From contig JBCCGT010000023.1 in NCBI GenBank assembly GCA_039029135.1, positions 21,876 to 85,875 of the forward strand: 64,000 nt of DNA, given 5' to 3'. Within the stretch, counting starts at the first letter, position 1. Every line of letters starts with the position of its first letter. The translations under genes and the position numbers were made by a program. Under the pieces are notes generated by a model. That model saw only the letters and a list, made by a program, of their open reading frames with translations, was not told the origin of the DNA and searched no databases. Below are positions 45,376 to 54,526 of the stretch, piece by piece. Source of the DNA: JALZVT01 sp039029135. GTDB lineage: Bacteria; Pseudomonadota; Gammaproteobacteria; Pseudomonadales; Azotimanducaceae.

Positions 45376-46608
45376 ATGAGCAAGCTGCGCTTCCTCTTCG
45401 TGTCTTCAGACCGCTTTCCGCCGTTTCGAGTGGACGTCGAGGTGCTGTTTGGTCGCGAGTTCGCCCAGCGCGGGCACCAGATCGACTGGCTATTGCAGTC
45501 CGAGGAAGCACGCGCGACGCCGGGTGAGGTGGAGTGGCGCGGCTGGCGTGTGTTCGTGGGCGCGATGGATGCGGGCGAGCGCTTCGTCAATCGTCTGCGC
45601 AAACACCTCATGGCGCTGCGCAACGAACTGCGCGTTCCCGGGCTGATTCGCGACAACGATTACGACTTCGTCCAGGTCAAGGACAAGTTTCTGGTCGCCC
45701 TGCTCGCGATGCGAGCGGCGCGAAAAAAGGGCTGCGGCTTTGTGTTTTGGCTGTCCTATCCGTTTCCGGAGGCGTCGCTATACGGCGCCAAGATGGGTAC
45801 CGCGCGCTACCCCTGGCTCTATCGCATTCGCGGCAGCATCTTCCACTATCTTCTGTATCGCATCATCGCGCCGCGCGCGGATCATCTGTTCGTCCAGAGT
45901 GAACAGATGAAGCGCGACATGGCCGCCAAAGGCGTACCGCCGAGCAAGATGACGCCCGTGCTGATGGGCTTTCTGCCGGCGGAGGACGCCCCCCAACCCG
46001 TACCGATCAAACCCAACCAGATGGTCTATCTGGGCACGCTGCTGAAGTATCGCAAGCTCGATTTCCTCGTCGGCGTCCTGGCCCGGGTGCGCGAGCGCGT
46101 GCCGGATGCGACCCTGCTTATGATCGGTCCGGAAGAGTTGCCCGGCGACATGCAGGTGCTGCGTGAGGCCGCACAGCGGGCCGGCGTCGAGGACGCGTTA
46201 ACCCTGACCGGAAGAATGCCGCGAGAGCAGGCTTTCGAGCGCGTCGCGGCATCCGCTGTGTGCTTCTCGCCCTTCTACCCGACGCCCATCTTGAACTCGA
46301 CGTCACCGACCAAGCTGGTGGAGTACTTCTCACTCAAGAAGGCGGCCGTCGCTAACGACCACCCCGAGCAGAAGCAGGTGCTGGAGGAATCAGGCGGGGG
46401 CATCTGCGTCGGCTGGGACGAGGCGGCGTTCGCCGACGCGGCGATCGAGATCATGCAGGATCCCGAGCGCGCCCGGCAGATGGGCGAGCGCGGCTACGCT
46501 TACGCGATGGCGAATCGAACCTATCGGGTGATCGCAGATCAGGTTGAGCAGAAGTACCTGGCGCTGTACCCCAAAGCGCCTTCCGGAGCGGCCGGGAGTC
46601 AGGCGTAG
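45376..46608 (+). CDS. Glycosyltransferase family 4
   Basis: The 410-residue protein has MVYLGTLLKYRKLDFLVGVL at the start of the donor domain and SPTKLVEYFSLKKAAVAND as the E-x7-E-like donor-binding segment. A hydrophobic stretch around residues 150-175 (RIRGSIFHYLLYRIIA) may attach it to the membrane. It is the last rightward gene before a convergent sulfotransferase, with which its 3' end overlaps by 10 bases. Confidence 0.87.
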   Translation: MSKLRFLFVSSDRFPPFRVDVEVLFGREFAQRGHQIDWLLQSEEARATPGEVEWRGWRVFVGAMDAGERFVNRLRKHLMALRNELRVPGLIRDNDYDFVQVKDKFLVALLAMRAARKKGCGFVFWLSYPFPEASLYGAKMGTARYPWLYRIRGSIFHYLLYRIIAPRADHLFVQSEQMKRDMAAKGVPPSKMTPVLMGFLPAEDAPQPVPIKPNQMVYLGTLLKYRKLDFLVGVLARVRERVPDATLLMIGPEELPGDMQVLREAAQRAGVEDALTLTGRMPREQAFERVAASAVCFSPFYPTPILNSTSPTKLVEYFSLKKAAVANDHPEQKQVLEESGGGICVGWDEAAFADAAIEIMQDPERARQMGERGYAYAMANRTYRVIADQVEQKYLALYPKAPSGAAGSQA

Positions 46609-47495
46609 CCCAGATCGGAGTAGACCGGCTCCATCCAGCGAATCAGACTCTCACGGTAGTCATCGCTCCAGCCGTCGTCGTAGCGCTTGTTGCGCGCGGC
46701 CAGCGCTTCGATCGAGTCGCAGTGCGACGGGTCCAGCCCAACGTGTTCGTAGAGCCCACGCAGACCGCCGACGCTGTCTTCCAGAAAGCTCTCGTACTTT
46801 AGCTCTATGTAGCGATCCCCAAGCAGTTCGCGCGCCTCGCGCCTGCTGGTCTCGATGATGTGGCGCCATTGGAGGGCAGCCAGCGCACCGGGCTCTGAGC
46901 CCTCCGAGCGCCAGACTTCCAGCTCGTCTTCCAGATCATGGCCGAACCACCAGGGTTTCTCGTAGCCGCCGCGGTTCTTCCAGAAGTTGACGTTCAGCAG
47001 GGAGCGGACGACCCCCAGGCCGTCGCGAATAACCTGCACCACATAGACGTCCGGCCAGATGCTGTTGAGATACTGAATCCTCCCCGGCCCCGTCATCTTC
47101 GCCGTGACCCTGTCTCTGCCCTGATAACGCCGGACCTTCTCGAGCGCCGATCGCAGCGCTTCGCGCTCGCCGGTCGAGGCGTCCCGTCCCAGCAGATAGC
47201 CCATGTCGAAGCCCTCGCACGCGAAGGCGTTCCAGAAAGGATAGGACTCGTCGGGGCGCGGCAGATAGTTGTTCCACCAACCCGCGTCGTTGAACTGGTT
47301 TTTCTGACCGATCAGCGAGATGAAGCGATTGTCGACCAGACGTCGCACCAGGTTGACCGCACCCACCCGCGGCAGCGCCTTAGCGTAGTTCGTTACCCAC
47401 GCAAGATCCGGATGCGAGGCAAACTGCTCGAAGGTGATCGTCGTGCCGCTGCGCGGTGCGCCGACGAATAAAATAGGCGCTGGGATGGTTGCCAT
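46599..47495 (-). CDS. Sulfotransferase
   Basis: The 298-residue protein carries ILFVGAPRSGTTITFEQFA (PAPS loop, residues about 8-26) and VVQVIRDGLGVVRSLLN (3'-phosphate motif). The C-terminal segment IELKYESFLEDSVGGLRGL fits the family. It is transcribed against the flanking genes as a single-gene unit, which suggests separate control from the glycosyltransferase operon. The acceptor is unknown. Confidence 0.87.
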   Translation of the reverse strand: MATIPAPILFVGAPRSGTTITFEQFASHPDLAWVTNYAKALPRVGAVNLVRRLVDNRFISLIGQKNQFNDAGWWNNYLPRPDESYPFWNAFACEGFDMGYLLGRDASTGEREALRSALEKVRRYQGRDRVTAKMTGPGRIQYLNSIWPDVYVVQVIRDGLGVVRSLLNVNFWKNRGGYEKPWWFGHDLEDELEVWRSEGSEPGALAALQWRHIIETSRREARELLGDRYIELKYESFLEDSVGGLRGLYEHVGLDPSHCDSIEALAARNKRYDDGWSDDYRESLIRWMEPVYSDLGYA

Positions 47496-47704
47496 CGAGG
47501 TTCTGTTCTATGTCGTTCAACGCGCAACTGTCGACCCATTGCGGCCGGCCTATTACAACCGGTCTGCTGCAGCCGGTTCAGTGCAGCGAGCATTGCGCAG
47601 CAACATAGTGCCAAATCAGGGTATCGAATACTGCAACGCCGCTCTCATCATCCTACGCAACCCATTGTGTATGATCCTCTCGTCTTGAGACGAATGACTC
47701 GTCG
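47496..47704. promoter_or_regulatory. Divergent promoter region between two sulfotransferase genes
   Basis: The 209-base region holds a small inverted repeat (AACCGG at 47557-47562, CCGGTT at 47573-47578) and a TATGAT near 47669 that could serve the rightward gene. No ribosome site is obvious before the 47705 ATG. Confidence 0.35.
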
Positions 47705-48493
47705 ATGCCGAGCCCGCGCAACTACGCAAACTTCCTGATGACCGGCACCCAGAGAACCGGCAGCAGTGCGCTGGCGGAACTGGTCAACACCCACCCGGCC
47801 ATCGCCTGCGGCTGGGAGTGGGGCGAACACGTCCCGATCCACAAAAAGCTGAGCGTACTCAACGACGCCCTCGATGGACGCTTTGACGACCTGCGCGCCA
47901 ACGAGCGTGAGCACATCGAGGCATCGCTGGCGCCCGAGACGCGCTGGCTCGGCTGTCGCAGGCTGTTCGGCGCATCCGACAAGTGGCTGTTCTCACCACG
48001 CCACTCTCTGAAGCTGCTGGCGGACCGGTTCGATGCGCATCTGCGCTGGTTGGATCGTCGGCGTGACCTGCGCCTCATTCACGTTGTGCGCTCGGACCAC
48101 ATTGGCTGGTTGAAGTCCAAGTTCGTCGCGCGCTCGGTCGGTACCTTCGTTGGCGATGCGTACCCCGAAGACGCGCGGGTCACCATACCCATCCGCGAGG
48201 CTCGCGCGCGGATACGCGCAAAGATCTGGCTGGACGAACGGCTCGCGGCGCTTGCGGACACGCACGCCTATTTGCACATCGAATACCGCGACTTCACCGC
48301 CGCACCGCTCGACGCGGCGCGCGCTTGCGCGGCCTTTCTGGACTGTGACCCGCAGGCGCTCGCTCCAGAGACGACCGAGCTGCGCAAACAATCCACCCGC
48401 GACGATCGCGAGTACATCGCCAACTACGACGAGCTGGTTGACGCCATCGCCGCGATTGCCGCCTCTTCCGCCTCTTCCGAAAGAGGAGCCTGA
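47705..48493 (+). CDS. Sulfotransferase-family protein
   Basis: The 262-residue protein has a PAPS-type loop, FLMTGTQRTGSSALAELVN (residues about 10-28), and a 3'-phosphate-like motif LIHVVRSDHIGWLKSKFV. The AxxRSGSS-type loop resembles the Stf0/LPS sulfotransferase branch. It is followed by a GT4 gene after 5 bases, so the pair forms a unit like the GT4/sulfotransferase pair at 43332-45349. The 3' part ends in a Ser/Ala-rich tail with no known role. Confidence 0.82.
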   Translation: MPSPRNYANFLMTGTQRTGSSALAELVNTHPAIACGWEWGEHVPIHKKLSVLNDALDGRFDDLRANEREHIEASLAPETRWLGCRRLFGASDKWLFSPRHSLKLLADRFDAHLRWLDRRRDLRLIHVVRSDHIGWLKSKFVARSVGTFVGDAYPEDARVTIPIREARARIRAKIWLDERLAALADTHAYLHIEYRDFTAAPLDAARACAAFLDCDPQALAPETTELRKQSTRDDREYIANYDELVDAIAAIAASSASSERGA

Positions 48494-48498
48494 GCGCG

Positions 48499-49662
48499 TT
48501 GGCCCACCTGCTGCTTGTCGCGCCCATCCCCACGCATCCGAGCACGGTGGGCAACCGAGCGCGCCTGCTGGCCTTGTACGACGCCCTGCTGGAGGCGGGT
48601 CACGACTTTGTCTACGCCCACATCGAACGCGAGACCGGGGACAGGGAGGCGATGCGCGCGCACTGGGGCAATCGCTACGTCCCCATTGCCTACACCGCCC
48701 CGCCCAATCGCTGGCGCCGGGCGCGGCGCCTGCTGCGCCGGCTCGGAATGGAATCCGGCTATCACTACGGCCTCGACGAGTGGTACGACGACGCGAGCGA
48801 TGCCCCGCTGTGCGACCTGCTCGAGAATCACGCGTTCGATGCGATGATGGTCGAGTACGTGTTCTTTTCGCGTGCCCTCAAGCTCGCGCCGCCGGGCATG
48901 CTGAAGCTGCTCGGGACCCACGACGCGTTTGCCAACAGACACCGACGCTATCTGAGCGCGGGCATGGAGCCGCGCTGGTTCAGCTGCACACCTGCGGCAG
49001 AAACGCGCGGCTTTGCGCGCGCCGATCGCATCGTCGCTATTCAGGAGACCGAGGAAGCGACGTTTCGTGCGATGACCGATCGCGAGGTATTGACCATCGG
49101 CCATCCTGTCGAGGTGGCCGACACCGAGACGCCCTATCCCGCAGAGCACGCGATCCTTGCGGTCGGCTCGAACAACGACATCAATCGGGATTCGGTACGC
49201 TGGTTTATGGACGAGGTTTTACCCGCCGTGCGCGCCGACGTGCCAGATGCAACGCTGCGAGTGGCGGGCAGCGTCTGCGCCGATCTGCCGAACAGAGAGA
49301 ACGTAGAACTGCTCGGGCGGGTAGACGACCTCGCCACCGCCTATGCGACGGCGCGCGTGGTCATCAACCCCATGCAGACCGGCACGGGCCTGAAGATCAA
49401 GACGATGGAGGCCATGGCGCATGGCCGGGCCCTGGTTACGTCGCCGGCCGGCGCGGCCGGTCTCGAGCGCGCAGCCGGTGCGTTCGAGATCGCGCCAGAC
49501 GCGCAGCGGTTTGCCCAGGCGACGGCCAGACTGCTGCAAGAACCCGCCGCGGCGGAGACGCTGGCCAAGGCTGGCCGCGCGTTCGTGGACGACTACAATG
49601 CGGCATGCCAGCACGCCATCGAGGTCGCACTGCGTCCATGGGATTCTTCGCCCAGCGCTTGA
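48499..49662 (+). CDS. Glycosyltransferase family 4-like protein
   Basis: The 387-residue protein starts LLLVAPIPTHPSTVGNRARL and has HAILAVGSNNDINRDSVRWF as the donor-domain start and GTGLKIKTMEAMAHGRALVT as the donor-binding segment; the latter is typical of GT4 enzymes of the glycosyl-transferase-1 fold. The TTG start at 48499 has GAGGAG ten bases upstream. It should add a sugar to the polysaccharide; specificity unknown. Its end overlaps the next gene by 25 bases in another frame. Confidence 0.83.
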   Translation: MAHLLLVAPIPTHPSTVGNRARLLALYDALLEAGHDFVYAHIERETGDREAMRAHWGNRYVPIAYTAPPNRWRRARRLLRRLGMESGYHYGLDEWYDDASDAPLCDLLENHAFDAMMVEYVFFSRALKLAPPGMLKLLGTHDAFANRHRRYLSAGMEPRWFSCTPAAETRGFARADRIVAIQETEEATFRAMTDREVLTIGHPVEVADTETPYPAEHAILAVGSNNDINRDSVRWFMDEVLPAVRADVPDATLRVAGSVCADLPNRENVELLGRVDDLATAYATARVVINPMQTGTGLKIKTMEAMAHGRALVTSPAGAAGLERAAGAFEIAPDAQRFAQATARLLQEPAAAETLAKAGRAFVDDYNAACQHAIEVALRPWDSSPSA

Positions 49663-50948
49663 GCAAGCGCTCTTCCAACTGTCTTACACCATGCCCAGTC
49701 AGGCGTACCAACAGCTCGGCCCTCTCGACGCTATTTTTCGCCTGCGCCGCACTGTGCGCGGGCGCCTGCGCGCAGGCCGGCAAGCCCGACTTTCAGATCG
49801 CCTTCAGCGGCGATCTGAAACCCAGTTCGCAGCGCGCGGCCGTCCGCCTCCGCGTAACCCAGGCCGACGACGCGCTGCGCGTACTGGATCTGGCTGCTGA
49901 CGAGGCGCGCTACAGCCGCTTCGAGGCCACCGCCGGGGCGCTCGAGCGCGAGGGCGAGCGGCTCGTGTGGCGGGTGCCGGCCACGGGCGGCGAGCTACGC
50001 TTCAGCGCGAAGATCAACGCCGAACGCGGTAGCGGCTTCGACGCCCGAATCACGCCAGACTGGGCGCTGCTGCGTTTAGAAGACATCTTCCCGGCATTTC
50101 GCAGCGTCGCCCGCAAGGGCGTCACAGCAGCCACGACCGTCACGCTCGTCGGGCCGCAAGACTGGAGCTTCGAGACGCGCTATGGACGCGTCGGCGCGGC
50201 ACCGATCGCCTATCGCGCGCCGCGTCGCCGCTTCGATCGCCCCACGGGCTGGCTGCTCGCCGGCAAGCTCGGCGTGCGCCGCGACCGCATCACCGATCGC
50301 AGCGTCGTCGTCGCTGCCCCCGCCGGCACCCGCTATCCGCGCGTGCCCACGCTCGCGTTCCTGCGCTGGACGCTGCCCGAATTCACGCGGGCCTTTCCGA
50401 GCCTGCCCGATCATCTGTTGATCGTGAGCGGCGACGACAGCATGTGGCGCGGTGCGCTGTCGGGGCCGCAATCGGTATTCCTGCACCCGAACCGACCCCT
50501 GATCAGCGAGAACGCGACCAGCACGCTGCTGCACGAACTGGTGCATGTGGCGACGCGCTGGCGGGCGGCGAGCGGCGACGACTGGATTGTTGAAGGCGTG
50601 GCCGAGTACTTCGCGCTGAAGCTACTGCACGCCAGCGGCGGCATCAGCGACAAGCGATTCGCAGACGCCATCGACTCTCTGCGCGGATGGGCGCGGCGCG
50701 ACGACGGCGCCCTCAGACATCCATCCAAGGGGGCCGACACGGCCTTCGCCGCGGTGCTGTTTTTCGAACTGGACGAGGAACTGAGCAAGCGGGATGAGGC
50801 CGACTTGTCGGCCGTCATCGCCGACCTGCTCGAGTTCGACGAGGCCGGCCGCGTAATCCCGAGCCAAATCGATCGGCAGGCCCTGCGCCAGTGCGTGCGT
50901 CGTGTACTCGGTGAACCGTCCAAGGTGCTGCAGCGCTACCTCGATTGA
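49638..50948 (+). CDS. Secreted zinc metallopeptidase-like protein (HExxH, peptidase MA-like)
   Basis: The protein has 436 residues. An N-terminal signal (STLFFACAALCAGACA) is followed by a ~240-residue beta-rich domain of unknown type and a catalytic region with HELVH (His299-His303) and WIVEGVAEYFA (Glu319), the pattern of the peptidase-MA/gluzincin group where two His and one Glu bind zinc. It should act outside the cytoplasm. ATG 49638 is chosen as the start that precedes the signal peptide; the open frame runs 1.5 kb further upstream over the glycosyltransferase and sulfotransferase genes, but that part is a compositional shadow. It overlaps the upstream glycosyltransferase by 25 bases. 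The substrate is unknown. Confidence 0.75.
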   Translation: MGFFAQRLSKRSSNCLTPCPVRRTNSSALSTLFFACAALCAGACAQAGKPDFQIAFSGDLKPSSQRAAVRLRVTQADDALRVLDLAADEARYSRFEATAGALEREGERLVWRVPATGGELRFSAKINAERGSGFDARITPDWALLRLEDIFPAFRSVARKGVTAATTVTLVGPQDWSFETRYGRVGAAPIAYRAPRRRFDRPTGWLLAGKLGVRRDRITDRSVVVAAPAGTRYPRVPTLAFLRWTLPEFTRAFPSLPDHLLIVSGDDSMWRGALSGPQSVFLHPNRPLISENATSTLLHELVHVATRWRAASGDDWIVEGVAEYFALKLLHASGGISDKRFADAIDSLRGWARRDDGALRHPSKGADTAFAAVLFFELDEELSKRDEADLSAVIADLLEFDEAGRVIPSQIDRQALRQCVRRVLGEPSKVLQRYLD

Positions 50949-51017
50949 CTCGCAGATGACAGGGGGCGGGCGACGCTGCGAAAATCGCCGCTGGTCGATT
51001 TCTCGAAGCGAACACTG

Positions 51018-53291
51018 ATGCAGCGCTATTCTTGTCGCCCCGCGCGGGCCACCCGTCTGCCCTACCCGCTCGCGCTCGTGTGTGCGCTCTGCGCATCGCT
51101 GCTGCTCGGCGCCTGCACCAACCTATCGCTCGACGCCGCGTCTCAGGAGTTCGAGCGCCTGCAGCAGATTGCGCTGCGCGTCGAGATTATTCGCGATGAC
51201 TACGGCGTACCGCATATCTACGCGCCGACGGACGCCGACGCGGTCTTCGGGCTGCTGTATGCGCAGGCGGAGGACGACTTCGCGCGCATCGAACGCAACT
51301 ACATATGGGCCATCGGCCGCCTTGCAGAGATCGAGGGCGAACAGGCGCTCGCCAGCGATCTGCGCGCGCGGCTGTACATGACCGAGGCCCAGGCGCGCAT
51401 CGCGCTCGCCGCCGCGCCCGACTGGCTGCAGAAGCTATGTCGCGCATTCGCGGACGGCCTCAACTTCTATCTCGCAACCCACCCTGACGTACAACCGGCG
51501 CTGCTCGAGCGCTTCGAGCCCTGGATGCCCATGTACTTTTTCGAAGGGTCGATCGGCGGCGATATCGAACAGATTCCGCTCGACGGCATCAGTACCTTTT
51601 ATGACTTGCCCGGTCGGCGACAGGCTATAGCGCAGACACCGCACACGCCCACAACCGCCGAACCCGTGGGCTCCAACGGCTTCGCCATCGCACCGGAGCG
51701 CAGCGCAAGCGGCAACGCGCTGCTGCTCATCAACCCGCACACCTCCTTCTTCTTTCGCGGCGAGGTACACGTCGTCAGCGAAGAGGGACTAAACGCCTAC
51801 GGTGCCGTGACCTGGGGACAGTTCTTTGTCTACCAGGGCTTCAACGAACGCACCGGCTGGATGCACACGTCGACGCGCGCGGACTTCATGGACGAGTACC
51901 TGGAGACGGTGCGCGAAACGGACGCCGGCTACGAGTACTTGTACGGCGATGAATGGCGGCCCGTGCAGGCACGCCCGATCGTTCTCAAGGCCCGCATCGC
52001 GGAGGGCGAGTATTCCCTCACGCCGGTGATGGGATACCGGACCCATCACGGCCCGGTCACCGGCGCGCGCGGCGAGCGCTGGCTGTCCACGCGCATCAAC
52101 TGGGAGCCGGAACAGGCGCTGGCGCAGTCCTATCTACGCATGAAGACCAGCGACTACGACGGGTTTCGTGCGACGATGGAACGCCGCACTAACTCCTCCA
52201 ACAACACCGTATTCGCGGACGCCTCGGGCAACATTGCCTACTTCCACGGCAACTTCATGCCGCGTCGCAACACGGGCTTCGATTTCTCCAGGCCCGTCGA
52301 TGGCAGCGATCCCGATACCGACTGGCAGGGTCGGCACGAGGTCGACGAGATGATCGTCGTGCGCAATCCACGCTCCGGCTGGCTGCAAAACTGCAACTCG
52401 ACCCCATTCACCGCGGCCGGAAAACACAGTCCGAGACGGGCGGATTTCCCGCCTTACATGGCACCCGATCCCGAGAACTTTCGGGGGCTGCACGCGGCCG
52501 AGCTGCTCGAAGACGCGCACGGTCTGACGCTCAAGACGCTGCAGGAGCTCGCCTACAGCACGCGCCTGAGAGGCATGGACCCAATCGTCGAGGGTCTGCA
52601 GACAGCCTGGCAAACCGCCGGCAACGAACAGCCACGGCTGCGTGACGCGATCGCGCTGCTGAGCGCGTGGGATCGGCGCGTCGCCGTCGACTCGGAGGCC
52701 ATGACGCTCGCCCATTTCTACGGCGTCAACCTGCTCGACGCGCTGCCCGCGCGCAGCGGCGCATCGGCGATGGCCTGGATCAAGCGCGCCGCTACCGAAA
52801 GCGATGCCGACACGCGACTGCGGGTACTCGCCGCCACCATGCAGGAACTGCAGGTCAAGTTCGGCGACTGGCGCGTTCCCTGGGGCAACGTGAATCGCTA
52901 CCAGCGGCTGACTGGCGCGATCGATCCAGAGTTCAGCGACGCGGCACCCAGCACGGCGATACCCATGGCCTCGGCGCTGTGGGGAGCGCTCGCCAGCTAC
53001 GGCGTGCGCAAGCGCACGGACGTCGATCGGCTGTATGGACGCTACGGCAACAGCTTTGTCGCCGTCGTCGAGTTTGGTCCGCGGCTGCGCGCCATGAGCC
53101 TGCTGGCCGGCGGTCAGAGCGGTGCCCCTGACTCACCACACTTCGGCGATCAGGTAGCGCTGTACGCCGAGGGCAGGTTCAAGTCAGTGGCGTTCTATCG
53201 CGAGGACGTCAACGCCCGCGCGCGGCGGCAGTATCGGCCGGGCCGTCTGCTGCCGACACCTGAACCCGATAAACCGGTTTCAAACCCCTAA
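51018..53291 (+). CDS. Penicillin-acylase-family lipoprotein (Ntn hydrolase)
   Basis: The precursor has 757 residues. The lipobox LLLGAC predicts a lipid anchor. RDDYGVPHIYAPTDADAVFG is the family's N-terminal signature, and the nucleophile is expected at Ser219 in EPVGSNGFAIAPERS, which would become the N-terminus of the beta chain after self-cleavage. The later GRYGNSF and HFGDQVALYAEG segments also fit. Relatives cleave amide bonds in penicillins, acyl-homoserine lactones and other N-acyl compounds. The substrate cannot be told from sequence; quorum-signal hydrolysis is one option. It is probably a single-gene unit. Confidence 0.9.
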   Translation: MQRYSCRPARATRLPYPLALVCALCASLLLGACTNLSLDAASQEFERLQQIALRVEIIRDDYGVPHIYAPTDADAVFGLLYAQAEDDFARIERNYIWAIGRLAEIEGEQALASDLRARLYMTEAQARIALAAAPDWLQKLCRAFADGLNFYLATHPDVQPALLERFEPWMPMYFFEGSIGGDIEQIPLDGISTFYDLPGRRQAIAQTPHTPTTAEPVGSNGFAIAPERSASGNALLLINPHTSFFFRGEVHVVSEEGLNAYGAVTWGQFFVYQGFNERTGWMHTSTRADFMDEYLETVRETDAGYEYLYGDEWRPVQARPIVLKARIAEGEYSLTPVMGYRTHHGPVTGARGERWLSTRINWEPEQALAQSYLRMKTSDYDGFRATMERRTNSSNNTVFADASGNIAYFHGNFMPRRNTGFDFSRPVDGSDPDTDWQGRHEVDEMIVVRNPRSGWLQNCNSTPFTAAGKHSPRRADFPPYMAPDPENFRGLHAAELLEDAHGLTLKTLQELAYSTRLRGMDPIVEGLQTAWQTAGNEQPRLRDAIALLSAWDRRVAVDSEAMTLAHFYGVNLLDALPARSGASAMAWIKRAATESDADTRLRVLAATMQELQVKFGDWRVPWGNVNRYQRLTGAIDPEFSDAAPSTAIPMASALWGALASYGVRKRTDVDRLYGRYGNSFVAVVEFGPRLRAMSLLAGGQSGAPDSPHFGDQVALYAEGRFKSVAFYREDVNARARRQYRPGRLLPTPEPDKPVSNP

Positions 53292-53305
53292 TCGAAATGT
53301 CTTAC

Positions 53306-53337
53306 CCTGTTCGGCGGGACCCATCCACCTGAACAGG
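53306..53337. repeat. Inverted repeat overlapping the alcohol dehydrogenase ribosome site
   Basis: CCTGTTC (53306-53312) and GAACAGG (53331-53337) are exact reverse complements. The right arm runs into the AGGAG ribosome site (53335-53339) of the next gene, so folding of the RNA could hide it; it could also be an operator or the end signal of the upstream gene. Confidence 0.4.
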
Positions 53338-53344
53338 AGTCAAC

Positions 53345-54484
53345 ATGGCTAACCTGACCTTCTTGAACCAGACGCTGTTCGATCACGGCGCGAGTCAGCA
53401 GCTCGCCGCCGTGCTAGCGAGTCACGGGCTGCGCCGCCCCCTGCTGTGCACCGACGCGGGGCTCGTGAAGCTGGGCATGGTCAACGAACTCGTTGGTCAC
53501 CTCGATAACCATTCTGCGCTCACGATCTTCGACAAGACGCCGGAGAATCCAACCGAGTCCGCGGTGCGGGACGCGCTGACGCTGTACCGCGACGCAGACT
53601 GCGACGGCGTCGTCGCGTTCGGCGGCGGCTCGTCCATGGACCTGGCAAAGGCGGTCGCGCTGGCGGCGACTCACGAAGGCGACCTGATCGATTACACCGC
53701 CGGACTGGGCGGCGTGTAAAAAATCGGCCAGATCGCGCCGCTGATCGCCATCCCGACGACCTCGGGCACCGGCAGCGAGGTATCGAGCGGCTCGGTCATC
53801 ATCATGGACAGCGGGGAGAAGCTGATTCTCATCAGCCCCAACCTCCGGCCGCGCACGGCCATCTGCGACCCGTCGCTCACGCTCGGCCTGCCGCCGCTGC
53901 TCACCGCGGCCACCGGCATGGACGCCGTGACGCACTGCATCGAAGCGCTGCTATCCCCCGAGATCAATCCACCGGCTGAGGCCGTCGGCTGCGACGGCAT
54001 CGAGCGCGGCATTCGCGACGGTCACCTGCTGAAGGCAGCGCAGGACGGCAGCGACAAAGACGCTCGCTGGCACATGATGATGGCAGCGACCGAAGGCGCG
54101 ATGGCGTTCAGCAAGGGCCTGGGCGCGGTGCATTCGATGAGCCACGCCTGCGGCGCCGATCAGTCGCTGCGCCTGCATCACGGGACGCTCAACGCGGTGT
54201 TTCTGCCGACGATTCTCGACTACAACCGTGATCACGTCGGCGACAAGTACGCGCGGCTGAACGCCGCGATGGGCCTCGAGGCCAGCGCCGATCCTGCGGA
54301 GTTCATCCGCGAGCTAAACGCGAAACTCGGACTGCCCGCAAATCTCGGTGAGATGGGCGTGACGGCGGACGCGATTCCGGAGCTTGCGGAGCACGCGGCC
54401 AAGGACGTCTGCACGTTCACCAACCCGAGGCCGGCCTCCGCCGAAGACTATGTCACGCTGTATGAGATCGCGCTGAGGGCGTAG
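53345..54484 (+). pseudogene. Iron-containing alcohol dehydrogenase split by an in-frame TAA
   Basis: The frame starts at 53345 with AGGAG upstream and encodes a group III alcohol dehydrogenase: GGGSSMDLAKAVA (nucleotide binding), then a TAA at 53717-53719, then in the same frame KIGQIAPLIAIPTTSGTGSEV, metal-binding GMDAVTHCIEAL, AVHSMSHACGA and RLHHGTLNAVFLP, ending at 54484. Without the TAA it would be a normal ~379-residue enzyme that oxidises an alcohol or reduces an aldehyde. The stop falls beside a run of six A residues (53718-53723). No frameshift is needed, only one changed base. A recent nonsense mutation, a sequencing error, or readthrough are all possible. All other family motifs are intact, so decay, if real, is young. 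Confidence 0.85.
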
Positions 54485-54526
54485 CCGGCGGTCCAGGCGG
54501 GGCGGCGCAGCAACGCTAGGCGCCGC

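Noticed and set aside
48150..49637. N-terminal extension of the HExxH protein by about 500 codons
   Set aside because: It overlaps a good sulfotransferase and a good glycosyltransferase in another frame, is Arg/Pro-rich, and the signal peptide begins only after ATG 49638.
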